From Zonotrichia leucophrys gambelii (lineage: Eukaryota > Chordata > Aves > Passeriformes > Passerellidae), in contig NC_088178.1 of assembly GCF_028769735.1 (NCBI RefSeq), positions 19,170,357-19,234,356 of the forward strand: DNA of 64,000 bases, read 5' to 3'. The translations under genes were made by a program, and so were the position numbers. The notes under the pieces were generated by a model, which ran no database searches, was not told where the DNA came from, and saw nothing but the letters and a program-made list of their open reading frames with translations. Of the stretch, positions 12,719 to 26,200 are shown piece by piece (the stretch's first letter is position 1; each line of letters starts with the position of its first letter).

Positions 12719-15700
12719 GTGACTTCCTGTTCCAAATATTATTAGAGGCTAAATATATTTTTGAGGTTTTTACTTGAAGTTGACCTGATTTTGACATTTC
12801 CCAAATTCTAAAGTTCTGTAAGTGCTTGTACAGGATTGTATCCATTCTCCAGTTGCCTGACAGTGGGTTTTAACTTTTTCTTTAATTACTCTAAATATTC
12901 ATCAGGCTAGTTAAGGTTCTCCTGAAAGGCTTGTTTTCATGAGAAAATAATTGGATGCTCTTTTCTTCTGGAACTCTTTGATAGGATTCACTGATGCCAA
13001 TTCTTCAGTACTCCTTTTTGCCTGAATGCACTTGAAATAAACCAAACGGCAGGTTTCCAATAAAAATCCAATTGTTAAAAATAAAAACTTTCTGATCTCT
13101 AGAAACAAGGGCATTATATTGGTAGTCTCTCTGGCAAAGCTGAGAAATTGAATAGCAAGTAAAAATGAACACAGTGAGCATTAAAAACCTTTATCACACT
13201 TGAGAGTATTCCAGCAGCAAAGAGCCATCCTCATTAAACCAGACACTAGTCACCACGCAAGTTCTGCAAATTGAGAATACTCTTTAAAGTTGTAGCACTC
13301 AAAAATGCCTGGCCCAAAATATATTCCTGAAGTCTTATTATGGATTAAAATATCTGAAACTGACCATGTTACTTTGCTTTTATGTTATCCAATCAAGTCA
13401 TGAGTAGTGTAATCATTATTCCAGAAAAGGCTGTAGAGATTGCTAAGACAAGAACCTTGGCTGGTTCTTCCATAAGTCATTCTCAATGAGAGGTACTGTC
13501 TCCTTCATTTATTTACTTATTTCTGTTTTTCAGAAGAATGTATTTCTAAGTAATTCTAAAAACTTATATTATTCCTTTCATAATACAGGATCTCACAGAT
13601 CTGAGACAAAACCAGAAAAATAGTTATTAATGATTTGGAGAAAAAATGGGGTTTAATTTTTTTTTAAAGGGTATTTCCCTCCAGCTTTTCAGTGCTGTAG
13701 GGACTTAGTTATGATTACAATGTTCTAGTTCTTGAAGTCTTCATGCATAGCCAGTAGAAAAGAATCAGCTTACTTTGAATTTAGTTACATAAAGTTAATT
13801 GAACCATCATTTATAACATGTACTATTCAAAGCTCAAGCTTTCTCTGAGTTGTTTTAAATTCAATTTCCCCTGCATACTCTTCCAGAAAAGCCAGATCTT
13901 AATTTGGACTAGTGTTGCTTTGCACTGTCTCAAGGAGAGGTATCAGATGTTCCTGGGAGCACTTGGCACTCCCACATGAGCCAAGGACTCCATCAGTGCC
14001 TGGAACCACAGCACTCCATCTCCTTGCTCCTGCCTACCTGTAGGAGGCATTATTCTGGAAGAACCAATGTACATCTGAACAACTCAGATGCTTTTTTGGT
14101 TTAGTTTACCCTGGAGATTTTCCTGGCTCATTCCAAGAATGAGAAAATGCAAAAGTATCTGTGTAAGTCCATTTTAGCTGCACCAAGGCACCCATTGCCA
14201 GCTGTGGCTTTGTCTTTTGTGTGACCCCCAACTGCTCTTGTTCAGTGACTACCAAGATGTTCCCCTAAAATTCAGCCATTTTTAGCAGCTCAGCTGTGTA
14301 AGGTTGCTTGGAAACCAGCCTTCTTATCCCCCACGTTCTCATGACAGATTTCCTATGCAATAACATCACTGCATGACACATTTGTATCCAGACACACATT
14401 CTTTTTCCACTTGAGATTCTCTGAGTAAAGGTTGTTGATGCTTCACACAGTTCGTAAACAGCATGTGGTAAATCACTGGAGGATTAAATCACTGCCACAG
14501 TCAAAATGAGCTCAAGTTTTGAATGTGAGCAGTTCCTCAATCCTGAATTTAGTTATTGATCTTTCCATCCTGAGAGTAATTTCTCATTTTGTTTTTCAGA
14601 CCAGGCAGCTAGGTGGTATTATGACTTCATGGTAATATCCACTCCCTTTTTTGCTTCTGTATATAATACTTGCTTCCATAATTTCAAATTGGTTGCAATT
14701 CCTTTCTCCTGTATATTTTCTTAATATTTGTACAAAGCATTTAATATAAACTGTGTGTACATTTATTTATTAGAAATAGAAATATTTAAATTTTTAAATG
14801 TTGCAAAAAAGTATCAAGATACCAACTTGCAGTTAAAGTCAGTTGGTGTCAGCCACTTCATATTCATATAGCTGTCCCTGACTGATGGGCTGTTTGCACT
14901 GTTTTAGCTTCATTTCTCCTTCTTTGTTAACAGCATTGCACTCTTGCCAGAGTGGCAATGTGTTAGTTTAACAAAATAATGAGAAAACCTAACTGCAACA
15001 TCTGGCAGAAGGAATATTTGCCATTGACAAAAACAATAAGGTCCCATCATAGTGTTGTCCAATCTCATGTGACAATCACATGAACTCAAAACTGTGCTTT
15101 TATGGATGATGTAATATTTCATCAGTGAACTATACAATTTGAAATTATTATGATATCAGTATAATTTTCACATTTCCGTTAATTTTATTTTGCAACTATA
15201 AAACTTGTAAATATTATGTAAACATTATAAACCAAGAGAGTGATTTCTTTAGTGTATGTACTCTTCTGAAAGAACCTATTTTAAATGTCATTAAAATGCA
15301 AAATTTAACATCAAAACAGCCAAACATAATATAAATATAGATTCTGCTTTATAGGCCGAAACCCCTAAATAATAAAGTCCAGTACAGACAAATATAATGG
15401 GAAATTTAGAAGTTTCCTGGGCAGAGAACATTTTAAGAAGGGCTTATGAAAGAATGGGATTTAAAAGGGGATGTGAAGACAGAGGCAAGCTGCCTCCTTG
15501 AAAAACAGCCAAGCTGAAATAACTGAGCCAAAAAGAACAGTAAAGGGATCTAAAAATTAAAATAAATGAATGGAGCTAGAACATACAACATTTTGCAGGT
15601 GAGGATAAAGTGTTGCATTGAATACTGTGAAAGAAAACCAATGAATGATCCAATCATAATGAAAATTCAGTTTTGTTGGCCCTCATTTTGTCACTAGCTT

Positions 15701-15943
15701 TGAAATGTCACAAGGAAAGATATCTTTTCCAAGTAATGAGAAAAGAGGTGAGAACATTTGCAACTGCATTTTGTTGAATGACAACAGAAACACAAATTAG
15801 CATTCTGTGCCAAGCTGCTTACAAATCTAGAGAGATGTTTGTGGTATTCATGAAGAAAATACAAGCAGAGTCATTCAAAAGTGGAAGACAGGAAGCAAAA
15901 CATACAAAACCACCACCCTTAAGTACGGTGGTGTGATAGACAG

Positions 15944-15977
15944 ATGGCTTTCTTTCTTTCTTTTTTTTTTTTTTTAA
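15944..15977. repeat. TTTC / poly-T simple stretch
   Basis: GGCTTTCTTTCTTTC followed by a run of T residues. Simple sequence next to the CR1 fragment. Confidence 0.8.
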
Positions 15978-15984
15978 TTCTAAG

Positions 15985-16372
15985 TCATTCTCTTAATGCT
16001 TATCCACAGCACATAACAAGTACACAACTCTTATCCTTAGCACAGCATCCAAGCCTCAGGAACCCCCCATGCTTCAGTTTGTGCCCATTGCCTCTTGTCT
16101 GGTCACTGAGCACCAGAAAAAGCCTGGAACCATTTTCTCTGCATCCTCCCTTCAGACCTCTGTACACTTTGATGAGGTGCTCCTGAGCCTTCTCTTTTCC
16201 AGACTGAACACTCAGGTCTCTCAGCCTTTCCTTGTCAGAGAGATGGCCCAGTCCCTTAATTATCTTAGTGGTCCTTTGCTGGACTCTTTTAAGTATCTCC
16301 ATATCCTATGTTACCAAATCCAGAGCTGAACAGTATTCCAGATGTGACCTTACCAGTGTGGATGTGAAAATT
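15985..16372 (-). mobile_element. CR1 LINE fragment, reverse orientation
   Basis: Reverse-oriented CR1: TTCAGTTTGTGCCCATTGCC, CTGGTCACTGAGCACC, GAGCCTTCTCTTTTCCAGAC, TCTCTCAGCCTTTCC, GTGGTCCTTTGCTGGACTC and CAGTATTCCAGATGTGACC in the expected order. It lies just right of a TTTC/poly-T run (15944-15977). Confidence 0.87.
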
Positions 16373-16939
16373 ATAGGGGTAAGATAAATATAACTTCACC
16401 ACCCCAAGATTCTTCCTATATACAAAGAAAACTCTTATCAAAATTTAGTTTTTAGATGTGGATTGGACAGGTTCAGTAGAAAGGCTGATTTCAACATACT
16501 CTAAATCTTCGTTGTTTTTTATTCTTAAAAACGTTTCTTCATAGGGAGAACGTTTTATTTGGCTGTAGTTATATTTCACACTTCTTATAATTTCATACTG
16601 CTCTTTGGAAAGGCTTTACTTCTTCTTAAATATACACCACGTTTACAGTGCATTTTAGTAATTCTACTTGTCACATTTGTCAACGTTTTAAAATTTATGG
16701 AGGAAACTCAGCAATGCACAGTAATGGAAGATACAGGCTCTTAATACTACAATAATATTAATTCTTTTTTCCTAACCAGGGAGCAACACCTGTGTATCAT
16801 GAATTTACTTATGTTGCACTTAAGAATCCATTTGCTCTATCCTTAAAGTGCCATCACCTTGTTTAGACAAATTTTATAGCACAGTATATACATAAACTAG
16901 AAAACTGTCTAGAGAGAAGCCATATATACAGAAAATTAC

Positions 16940-17016
16940 CTGGTCTTCAAAGTCAAATTCTGTATAAACAGCATCTCCAGAATCCATAATCAGACTGCAA
17001 TCAAGTTCATTTGGCC
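16940..17016 (-). CDS. AK5: AK5 exon 8: acidic interdomain linker, residues 328-353
   Basis: 77 bp, phase 1 to phase 0, acceptor TTTCCTATTTTAG, donor GTAATT (weaker than consensus at +5). After the split Gly it reads PNELDCSLIMDSGDAV, then YTEFDFEDQ. The human counterpart is SSDLDPSMILDTGEII, then DTGSDYEDQ, with the same length and acidic pattern but low identity. The linker joins the two kinase domains and is the least conserved part of this gene in the window. The call rests on equal length, phase agreement, the ending EDQ and the splice sites. Confidence 0.88.
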
Positions 17017-20000
17017 CTAAAATAGGAAAGAAAATTAGAATTCAGAAATGCATTGAAAACTTTCACTTAATGTGGTAGAACACTATAATATTTCCAACTG
17101 TCTGTATCTCTGCAAAAACTGTGATCCAAGGCACCAACCATTCAGGTTTGCTGGAGTGCCCAGGTGAATGGTATTTCATTAGCAAAGCCTTCAAAATATC
17201 CATAAAAGTTACTGCAGATCTTAATAAGGAAGGGCTGTGCTAAATGGTGAATTGTTTTAGCTTGATAGCATATTTATTGGGCAGAGTGTTCTGCATGCCA
17301 CGACTTGCAACTTTAAATTTCCACACTCAAGGGAGAATACAAACCAGTTTAAGAAAGAGAAAGGAAATACTGATTTCTGATTAGCAGATAAGGGTCCTTG
17401 AGTAGTGTGGCTAGGGGACCAAAGCAGCATGCTTCCAGCAGCAATTTCCACCCTCTTCTACCCCTTCCCAAGGGGTCTGTATGGCCCTGCCCCTTCTCCT
17501 TGTCATCTTCCTGTGGCAGGACCAGGAAGAATGCAGTCTCTTTCACTTGGGATGACAAAATCCAGTTGCTGAGAAGCCTTGACCTGGCTGAACTTTACAG
17601 TTTAGCTTCAGCTGAACTGCTGAAGGTGCAGGACAACAGAAACTGAGCTTGATATTTCAAGAAGCCATGTAGGGGAGGAGTCATTGCTAAACCACAATGG
17701 GAGGATAAACCACTAATAATGTTTCTATATAAACATAGGAAGGCTGTAACATGGTCATCATATTCTGGCACTGTCACCCCATTCAGATTATCTCAGTCCT
17801 GGGCAATAAAGAAGGAAATGTTCTCCTAAGTCCTCCAGATGGTGCAGCTCTAAACCAAATACTGCACATATTCTAAACACATAAAACTGTCAATAGGCGT
17901 GAGACTATAGAAGTCACTTTCACAGCATTAGTAAAATGAGAATAACAAAAATATTGTAATGATACACAGAAACCTAAAAATTATAACCAGCTGGCCACAG
18001 ATGAGTCCAACCACTCACATCATGTGGGCAGCAACAGGTAACACCAGGGGAAGTGTCAGCTGTGTTTTGTTTTGTCTCCTCGGGTCCTCAGTGAAACAAG
18101 ATCACTGATGGAGAAAACAACTCCTCCTTTCTGGGTTACAGGTGTCTCTGCCTGGTATGATGCTCCTGCAAGCACTGGCACTGAGGGTACATAGTTTTAA
18201 GCCTATTGCTGACCTGGAGTTGTTTTCTCACCATTAGAGTTGTTTGTATGGGTGGCTTGCTGTAACAAGCACTATCAATAACAGATTTTGCAGTTCAATT
18301 TGTGCCAGATGCATTTATATATTATCTGGGTTTGTTTGCTTTAGAAGTTTGCATAGTAATAATCTGTGTGGGTGGTGAAGTAAATATCCCTGACAGAGAG
18401 AACAGAAGAGAGGAGCTGGATGTCACGATGACCAAAAACTGTAACTGCATGGCACAAATGATGATTCCAGGGTGTCTTAGTTCACAATCCTTATCACAAT
18501 AACTGCCAAATTAATCTTCAATTTCACTTTCTGGACTACCTAGGAGAAACCAGGGAAAGACCTGTATCTACCATCCGATGGTGATTTTGTTTTGGTTCCT
18601 CACTCCACTGCCCCCATCCCCAATGCTCATGTATAGTTTTTCAGATTGCTACAGAGAAATTACAGAAAGGAATTATACTCCTGGTATGGTAGTGTCACAC
18701 ATACACACACAGCGTGTTTTCTGGCATGTACACTTTATGGTCTTTTGAAAATAACTTTCTCTAAAAGATATATGCAAAGAAATAGATTTCCAGCTGCTGA
18801 AAGAATCTTTTGATTTATCTTACACAGCTGACATCTCACTCTTAACACCGTGTCATTGTTGATAATATAATTTAACTAAGTCTCAGTTGTCACTGGCACT
18901 GGCCTACTCTGACACATCAATCACTGCTAAAGGCACTTGTTGGCACTTTATTAAAGGCACTTGATTAACTGTCACTTAACTACCAAGAGCAGTACATATT
19001 CTTAGCTAGAAACATTAGTATGAAATATGGTGCTGCAAACTTAAATGTAAAGGTCAGGCTGAAAATGAATACTCATGCATAATGTATCTTAAGTGATAAA
19101 AGCCATAATGGTTATACAATTTTAATATGGTCAAGCATCTTAAAGCCTTTTTCCCTTGAATTAGAATACTGGTGTCCTTGGAAAAGCATAGCTTCTTCCT
19201 AGGGTATATTCAAGAAAAATTGAAAATCAGTCTTTTCTTTCATGCTTAATGAAAACTAACAAAACCCATAACCATCCATCTATCACTGAACAACGCTCAG
19301 ACTTCTTTACCCTTCTCAAATTGCCTAAAGACAAACCCATGAGAAATGAATTGAAGCAAATGGCCACTCCCAAGACAAGATAAAGCAGTTAAGGGACATA
19401 TCAGAGTTCTTGCGCTATCCCTTGTGCAGCATGAGTAGTTTGCTATGCTCCAGCTCAGTTCGTTGTTGGAGGGAGCATATTTTGCTAAGGTTGGACTAAA
19501 TCTTCCTCAAACAGGTCTTGCAGGGGACAACAATGAGCTCACTAACTATGGCTTGTAGGCAGGCAGCAGAGGCACAGCAGGGAGCCCCTTGGCAAGGTAC
19601 TGGCAGTCTGGAATCCTGCTCTAGGCAGATCTCCAGACAAGGCTAAAGCCAAAAGGAGAGCCTTGGAAAGTGCATAATTCAAAACTTGGCTCAGGTTTTC
19701 TAAATGTGAGTTTAAATCGGCAGCATTTTATATAAAACCTGTGGCAGCATTTATCTATCAAAGGTGAAATGCACAATGTCATCTTAAGGAAAAGAGTTTG
19801 GAAGCAAACATGCCCTGCTACTTTCAGTGAGACTGCAGGCTGCACATCTCATGTCTGACAACAGAACTGTTGATCATAAATAACTTTTACTGCCTTTTCT
19901 GAGCAAGTTGCATTGTTTTTCCTTTGCTAAGTTGGTACCATGAGAACTAGGCTATAAAAACAATTCACACTTGTCTATTAGGAGGAAAGGCTTACAGTCT

Positions 20001-23000
20001 GATTTGTCTTAATTCCTTCAAAAGGGTGTCCCATTCCACCAAATAATCTCTTGGCTCAAATAAACTCTTGATTAACTTGGAGTCTTTCTGTGCTTATATG
20101 AACCTTTAGGAAGTGATCTGAGTAACTTTATCAATTGCAAAAGGGGAAACTCAAGTTAAAAATTTAAGAAAGCCCATGAAAGTTCAACTGCCATGGAGAA
20201 ACAACTTGCCAGCATGTGATCTGAAAAGGTACCCTTAGGGCTTAAAATATGTTTCCTTGATTGCATGAATAAAGTTAAGGAAAGGGACACCTGGTCACTT
20301 TCATGTGCCCTGTGTTTTCCTTAGAGGAAAAAAGAGAGGATTTTATTAGGTGCAGTACTGCACAATTAAAAAATAAGGCAGTTGAAAGTTTTTATTAAAT
20401 CCCCATTAACTGAATCATCAGGTCTCTGGGGAGGAACAGGCTGAAATGCAATCCCCTTTTTTGCCATGTTTTATGTCTTGACACTGAAGGTGTCTTTCAT
20501 AAAAACTTGTCTTGAGAGGAATCCAAGAGGATCCAGTGACACAGCACAGAGGACAAGGTTAATTAAAGGTGGCTGCAGTTGTACAAGGATGTGCTGACAG
20601 GTGCTACCCCTGCCAAGTCTGACAGTCAGGGACAGAGGGGTGCATGGCTGTGCTCAGTCACTTCCTTCACCATGAGGCTGTATTTCATGTTTTATGCTGT
20701 ATTTTCCATAATGTTTGTTGCTCCTAAGCTGAATTGCACAATATTGATCATGGAAAGCTGAGAGAGTGTGGCTGTCATAGGCAGGTGTGTAATTCCTACC
20801 ACAGAGATGCAGCCCAAAGCCCAGGGGATCATGGCTGTAAAGTCTCTGGTCCTATAAAACACTTCAGTGTTTTAAGCCTGGGCTCATGGCACTTTCTCTG
20901 AAAATGTGTTCATCCTTAAGTTGTCACAAATGCAAATGTCAAGCATTGCTTTTTCACAGTTCACTAAATTAATTTATACAATGAAAATAGACTGTACTGA
21001 TCTGTCTAAATTTATCTGCAGTTGACTTCACTTCCCATCACAAGGTAGCTATGACCCATCATGCAAATTAATTAAGTCTGCTCCTTGGACCATTTGTGTT
21101 TAGCAAATCAGCTAATGAATTTCCAGTCTTTGCTTAAATACATACTTATTTTGAATCCTGCTAGCAATTCTATTCAGTATGGTTCATTGGCTCAAATATG
21201 CCCATACTCATATTTTAACAATGATAGTATTCACACAGTTCAGCACTGACTGTCATAAAAGCAATCTAAGCCTATCTCATGAAACATACTGCTTCTCTTA
21301 ATAACAAGCTTAAACTCAATAAAATAAACGCATCTTTTTATGTTATGGAACATGCTCTGAAGCACCATCTAATAACTCAATTAATACATATTGCATATAA
21401 GCATTTGGGCAAGACAAATGCTTAGAAGATAAATTTCAAGTGGAATATTATAGAAGTAATTTGTTGAAGCACTGATTAGCATTAGAATGATTACATTTTA
21501 ATTTTCCTCTCAGTAAGATGCTTCTAATACAAATTTTATTGCAACCTTACACTGTTGAGTTTCATGACAGGTTGTTGCTCTTGGCAACAGTCTTAATATG
21601 TTGTAGAAGGCAACAATGAGAAAATTGTATTTTTATCTATAAACATTTTAGTTGTTTTCTTTTGGTACATATTGTTACAAAGTTGATTACAACTGGATTT
21701 TACAGGTATAACATGAATTTGATGTGGAGGCATGAAAATATTAGAAATACTATGTTTATGTTTGCTACAAGGAACTACAGTATACTGCAATATAACTAAT
21801 AAGATTAGAAGACAAGAAGTGAGATCAAGACATGCTGGAATTGCAACATCTGGAAATTAAACACCTGATCTCATAAAAACCTTCATAGAACCCTCAAATC
21901 TCATTATTATCAGGGCTCAATGTAGGCACTAATTAGGTGAATGTGGCATGGCATCTGCTCATGGCTACCCAATTATTTTGGTGAGGGATTTATTAAATAG
22001 ATCAGACTTTCGAGGAACTGACTGGAACTCATCCAGAATCACAAACAGTTTGTGCAAATTGCTTAGCTCTTGTCAAGCTGTTTGTCAGAGCTTGCACCTT
22101 TATGACACTTCTTCCCTCTTCCTCCTGTCCAGAATTTAAATCAGTTAGGGAATCCAGAGGCAATTATCAACACAATGTTGTACAATGGGAATGCCATTTT
22201 AGGTTTGTGATCGACCTGTTGCCTCTATGAATAAGGCTAAGCACAAAATAAATAAGTGCGCCATCTAACAGAGACAGAAAGTAATGTTTATTCTTGTGGC
22301 TCTTATCTGAAGGGTGGCCACTAGAATCCTGTGGGCTTTTTAGCTGATGCACTTCTTATAATTCTCATCATTGTTCTCAGCCCCAGCTCCCCTTGCGTTC
22401 ACTGCCCTCGCCCTCCCCACTTTGGTACTTCATCTTTATCACATTTAGAACATTATCCAAAATTTCTTTTTGTGTGCTGGTTCAGAAGGCATTTATGACA
22501 TCATCTACACATGTAACCCTAGTAGTTGATTCGAAAAACAACCAGGGATGCCATTGTAAAAGGAAGAAGTTGTGAAGTTACTAAGTAACACTCTTCTGCT
22601 GCCCTCATGCAAAACATTTCCGACAGACGTTACGTATTTTCAGTGCTTTGATTTTTAGCTTCAATTCTTTTGCAGTCCTTTGTCTCTCAAAGGTTTTACT
22701 TCGAAGATATTTAAGCCTCAGTAAGCATAAATAATAAATAAACAAATAAATAAAATCCCCAAACGCTTGACTTATATTCACACACCAATTATTAGGTAGG
22801 AAGTACGATCATTAATCTCACAGGACTGATTTTCTGGTGAACACCAAGGTATCACTGGAACTGAAACAGCTAACAACTGAAATTGAAAACTTACATGATT
22901 TTTGTATTAATAGTATAGCTTAGTGGACTTGCCACAGTATTTCAAGGCTAACTTGTAGATAAACAAGTTGTTGGATAAGATAAATGAAGTTTCCAAATAT

Positions 23001-23150
23001 AAAGAGATTTTTGTCCCTGATTGGGCAAATGTTTTAGATTGCTCAAGACTGCTACAGTTCCCACATCCAAACTTGAAGAATATGAAAGAGGCATCCCAAT
23101 GTCAAATGCAGTACAATAAATATGGTTCTTTAAATCTTACATTAACTCAC
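17017..23150 (-). other. AK5: AK5 intron 7
   Basis: A 6.1-kb intron, donor GTGAGT, acceptor TTTCCTATTTTAG. No CR1 recognised. A more GC-balanced block at 17400-17660 is unidentified. The stretch 21050-21600 is rich in homeodomain-like TAAT cores and contains an octamer-like element at 21061. A short ATAA/ACAAATAA simple stretch lies at 22727-22755. Confidence 0.7.
21061..21074. promoter_or_regulatory. Possible POU octamer overlapping TAATTA
   Basis: ATGCAAATTAATTA combines a perfect octamer (ATGCAAAT) with a homeodomain core. Such composite sites occur in neural enhancers, which would suit AK5's brain expression, but a single 14-base match in AT-rich intron sequence can also arise by chance. 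Confidence 0.25.
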
Positions 23151-23241
23151 CTGCTGCAGTCTCTTTGTTTGCAAATAGTTTATTGTCAACTGCAGAACTT
23201 ATGTCAGAGAACACTTCTTCCTCATCTCTGTCTGCGTCAAA
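23151..23241 (-). CDS. AK5: AK5 exon 7: end of kinase domain 1, residues 298-328
   Basis: 91 bp, phase 0 to phase 1. The acceptor has a strong pyrimidine tract (TTTTTTTTTAG); the donor is GTGAGT. The translation is FDADRDEEEVFSDISSAVDN followed by KLFANKETAA and a split Gly. It matches the human segment beginning FDADRDEDEVFYDISMAVDN. It closes the first kinase domain with its last helix and opens the interdomain linker. It has no methionine-initiated open frame of its own because it is short and internal; the splice borders and homology define it. Introns of about 19.5 kb and 6.1 kb flank it. Confidence 0.95.
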
Positions 23242-26200
23242 CTAAAAAAAAAGAAAAAAGTTGGCAATCAGGCACTGCTTACTACTCGGCTGAACATCAA
23301 CATCTACTGTGACTTCTCAGCCCAAGCCTTCCTGATAGGAGCCTTTCTATGAAGTTTCTGAGAAATATTTGTGCAGTCCATTGCTTTAGGTATGAATCAT
23401 TTAAATGTTGAAAGTTTTTTCTAGGCTCTGTCTGACAGGTTTCTTTTTATGGCCAGATGACAGCGGCAAGGGGGAAGTTCTGCTACAGTGACATGCTTGA
23501 CAGTGGGTTTGTGATTTTCCTTATTGTATTTATGATTTTTTATTTATTTAGATCATCACATATTCAGATAGATGAGCCTACTATAAATATCAATATATGG
23601 AGTTTTTTGACATGTTCTAGAAATGGAGTTTGAGGGTCTGACTTAAAGACCACTCAGAAGTTCATCCTGCAGCAGTCACCATCTGTCTGGGCAGACATTT
23701 ATCTAATCTTGAGAAATTCTTCTGCCATTTAGTATTTTCCACAACTCAAAGCACCTAAAAAAAATCTAAAGCAGAAATTTTTTTGTGTTTACCTATTAGA
23801 GGGATTACACTTCAATTTGTGTCAAAACCAAGGCTTGTGGAAGAATAGCTGTTAAATAAAGCTGTTAATATAACAGCTGTTAATAAAATAAAAGTTTTGG
23901 GCAATTCATTATCAATACACAAGGAGCAGCTTTGGAATGTCCTTGTTGACAGGAAAAGAGTGCTCCTAATGTATGCTAGGGAAGACATATATCATCTTTG
24001 TGAGTATGTGTATGCATAAAACCCAGTAAATTGCAATCAGGTTGTGTCTGATCATTATTGTGTAGGTCCCACCACACTTGAAGAGACAACAGAGTTGCTT
24101 TCTTATTAATAGCATTCCTCTGAATAATCCAGTTCACCACGAAAAAACACATGATCAATCTCAAAATGTTCTAAAGGTTCCAAGAATTTGAAACACCAAC
24201 TTTCCTATTCAAAGAACACCAGCTGTGCTTCAGCATTCTGAAAAGTCTGGGCTCTGTAATGAAAGCTTATATTGCCACCCAAAGAAAACCAATTATTTGA
24301 AGCTTGCACATAGATTCAGTATTCCCCTCACAAAATGAGAATTGTAATACCCTGAGCCACAGGAAGGCAAGGTAGCTTCCATGGAAAAATTATTTTTGAA
24401 AGAAACTAAGTAACCTTGTGAGTTCTGTACTTCAATGAAACACTAAATATTTTAAAATTAAATCCTTTGGTAATTAGTGGAGGCTTGAATAAAAGATAAC
24501 GGTACTCAAAAAACCCTAGTCAAAACAGCAGTAAAACTTGTATTTTTAGCAGAACTTATCTAAATCCAAAGGTTGCTTTCCTTACTGAAAACAAATTCCT
24601 ACTTGCTTCAATACATAGCTCTTTGCAACTAAGTCCTCTAGGGGTATCTTAAGGGATGTTTCAGTTTAATTATAGTCAAGGCTTATGTTTTATAGAGGTG
24701 TAACGTTATTAAACATTAACTGTATTGTTGTCTGCATTGTTATATTCTTTACCAGCCATGCAGGAAGAAGCAAAGTGTTTCTTCCCTGTGGGGCCAAAAA
24801 GGGGTTTGAGGTCTGACCTTACTTTATGGCATGTCCCTCCATGAGGCACTAATGGTGTTTTTGTTTTATGCTGTCTCTGTTTTGTTGGGGCAGAAGAAGA
24901 TTAGGGAGGACCTCAGTGGATAAGAGCATCCCATTTGGAAACCAATCAAAATCTCTGAAAGGTTTCACAAACCTTCCTAAAGTATACTGGGGGGTTGTAC
25001 TTGGTTTTATTTTTTAAAGTAAACGATGACTGGCTTAATGATGAATTATCTGGAAAATGCATCTCATTTTCACATGAGTATTGTTAAATTGCAGAGCTTG
25101 TCACTGGCATGGTGTTATATAAAAATGATGAAAAATATTTTCTAGATTTTCTCTATTGTAAATAATAGCCTAAGGAAATGCAGGTGGTTGTTGCTGCTGG
25201 CAGAGAGAAAATGATTATTGTTTCTAAATAAGCACCCAACAAATCCTAGCCAACAGAAGGAGCTCCACAGAAAAATTGTCTGTGTTATTGAAAATTGCAA
25301 ATCTCACCAGTCCGTGATGATAAATGGAGGTTTGGTAGTACCATGTATTAAGCTAAGGAAAAAAGTGCAGAATTTTTTCCTCACATCTGTCAGGGAACAA
25401 ACATCAAGGAAGGTGCAGTTAACTAGAATTTTGAGTGAGGGTGTCATTCAGCCTGGCACTGCCCCTTCAGGGCTGTTTCACCTCCAATGAAACTGCTTGG
25501 TTTTGCACATGGTTTATCTAAAACATTCCCAAAACAGGGGGAGATGCCACCAGCCTTTCAAACTGGAGTACAGGAAAGCTAGTAAGACTTGCAGGAAATT
25601 CTTGTTTGTGCAGCTTGAAATAAAGTTAGAAATGGAGAAAGCATAAAAAAACCACAAGCAAACTTGTAGTTAAATAACATCTACAGCAGTAGATGAAAAT
25701 TTCCTCTATTTTAGGACAGGATAGATGTCAATGAAAAGAAAATAAGCCATGTCCAAATTAAACATAACATTGTGGTTTTTGGCACAGGGGTGAAAGCTCC
25801 TGGATGCTTGATGCAGTGCCAGTATCCACAGCTGATAAACTGGAGGGGCTTCCAGAGAGGCTATAACAATGATCTTTATCCTGTACCTTTCCATGGAAAG
25901 GAAAAATCTGAGAAGTTTTTATACCCAGAAGACAAAATTGTAAGATGCAAGAATGAAGAGCAAATGAGACAAATTCAGAATGGAAGCAAACAGCAAAATT
26001 TATTCTTTCATCACTGTCTTTACTGCTTAATTTATCACGATTTGCAATGGATTCCCCATTATTTGAAAATTTTAAATTATTCCTAAAAAGAAAAATATTA
26101 ATAAAATTAAGCTAGGATCTAATTCAGGGAAGTAGCAGTATTGCTCTACATAGTCAGAACTGTCACTTTGGACTTCATAATCCATTAACCAGGTTCATGG

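Larger units (their letters stand above)
3440..16939 (-). other. AK5: AK5 intron 8
   Basis: A 13.5-kb intron, donor GTAATT, acceptor TTAATTAACAG. It holds five CR1 fragments (3640-4605, 6582-6650, 7715-8096, 12515-12718, 15985-16372), three of them antisense to AK5. There are poly-T or poly-A runs at 8949-8975, 12299-12314 and 12355-12377, a TTTC/poly-T run at 15944-15977, and a G/T-rich block at 9160-9250. No coding exon other than the flanking ones was recognised. Confidence 0.75.
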
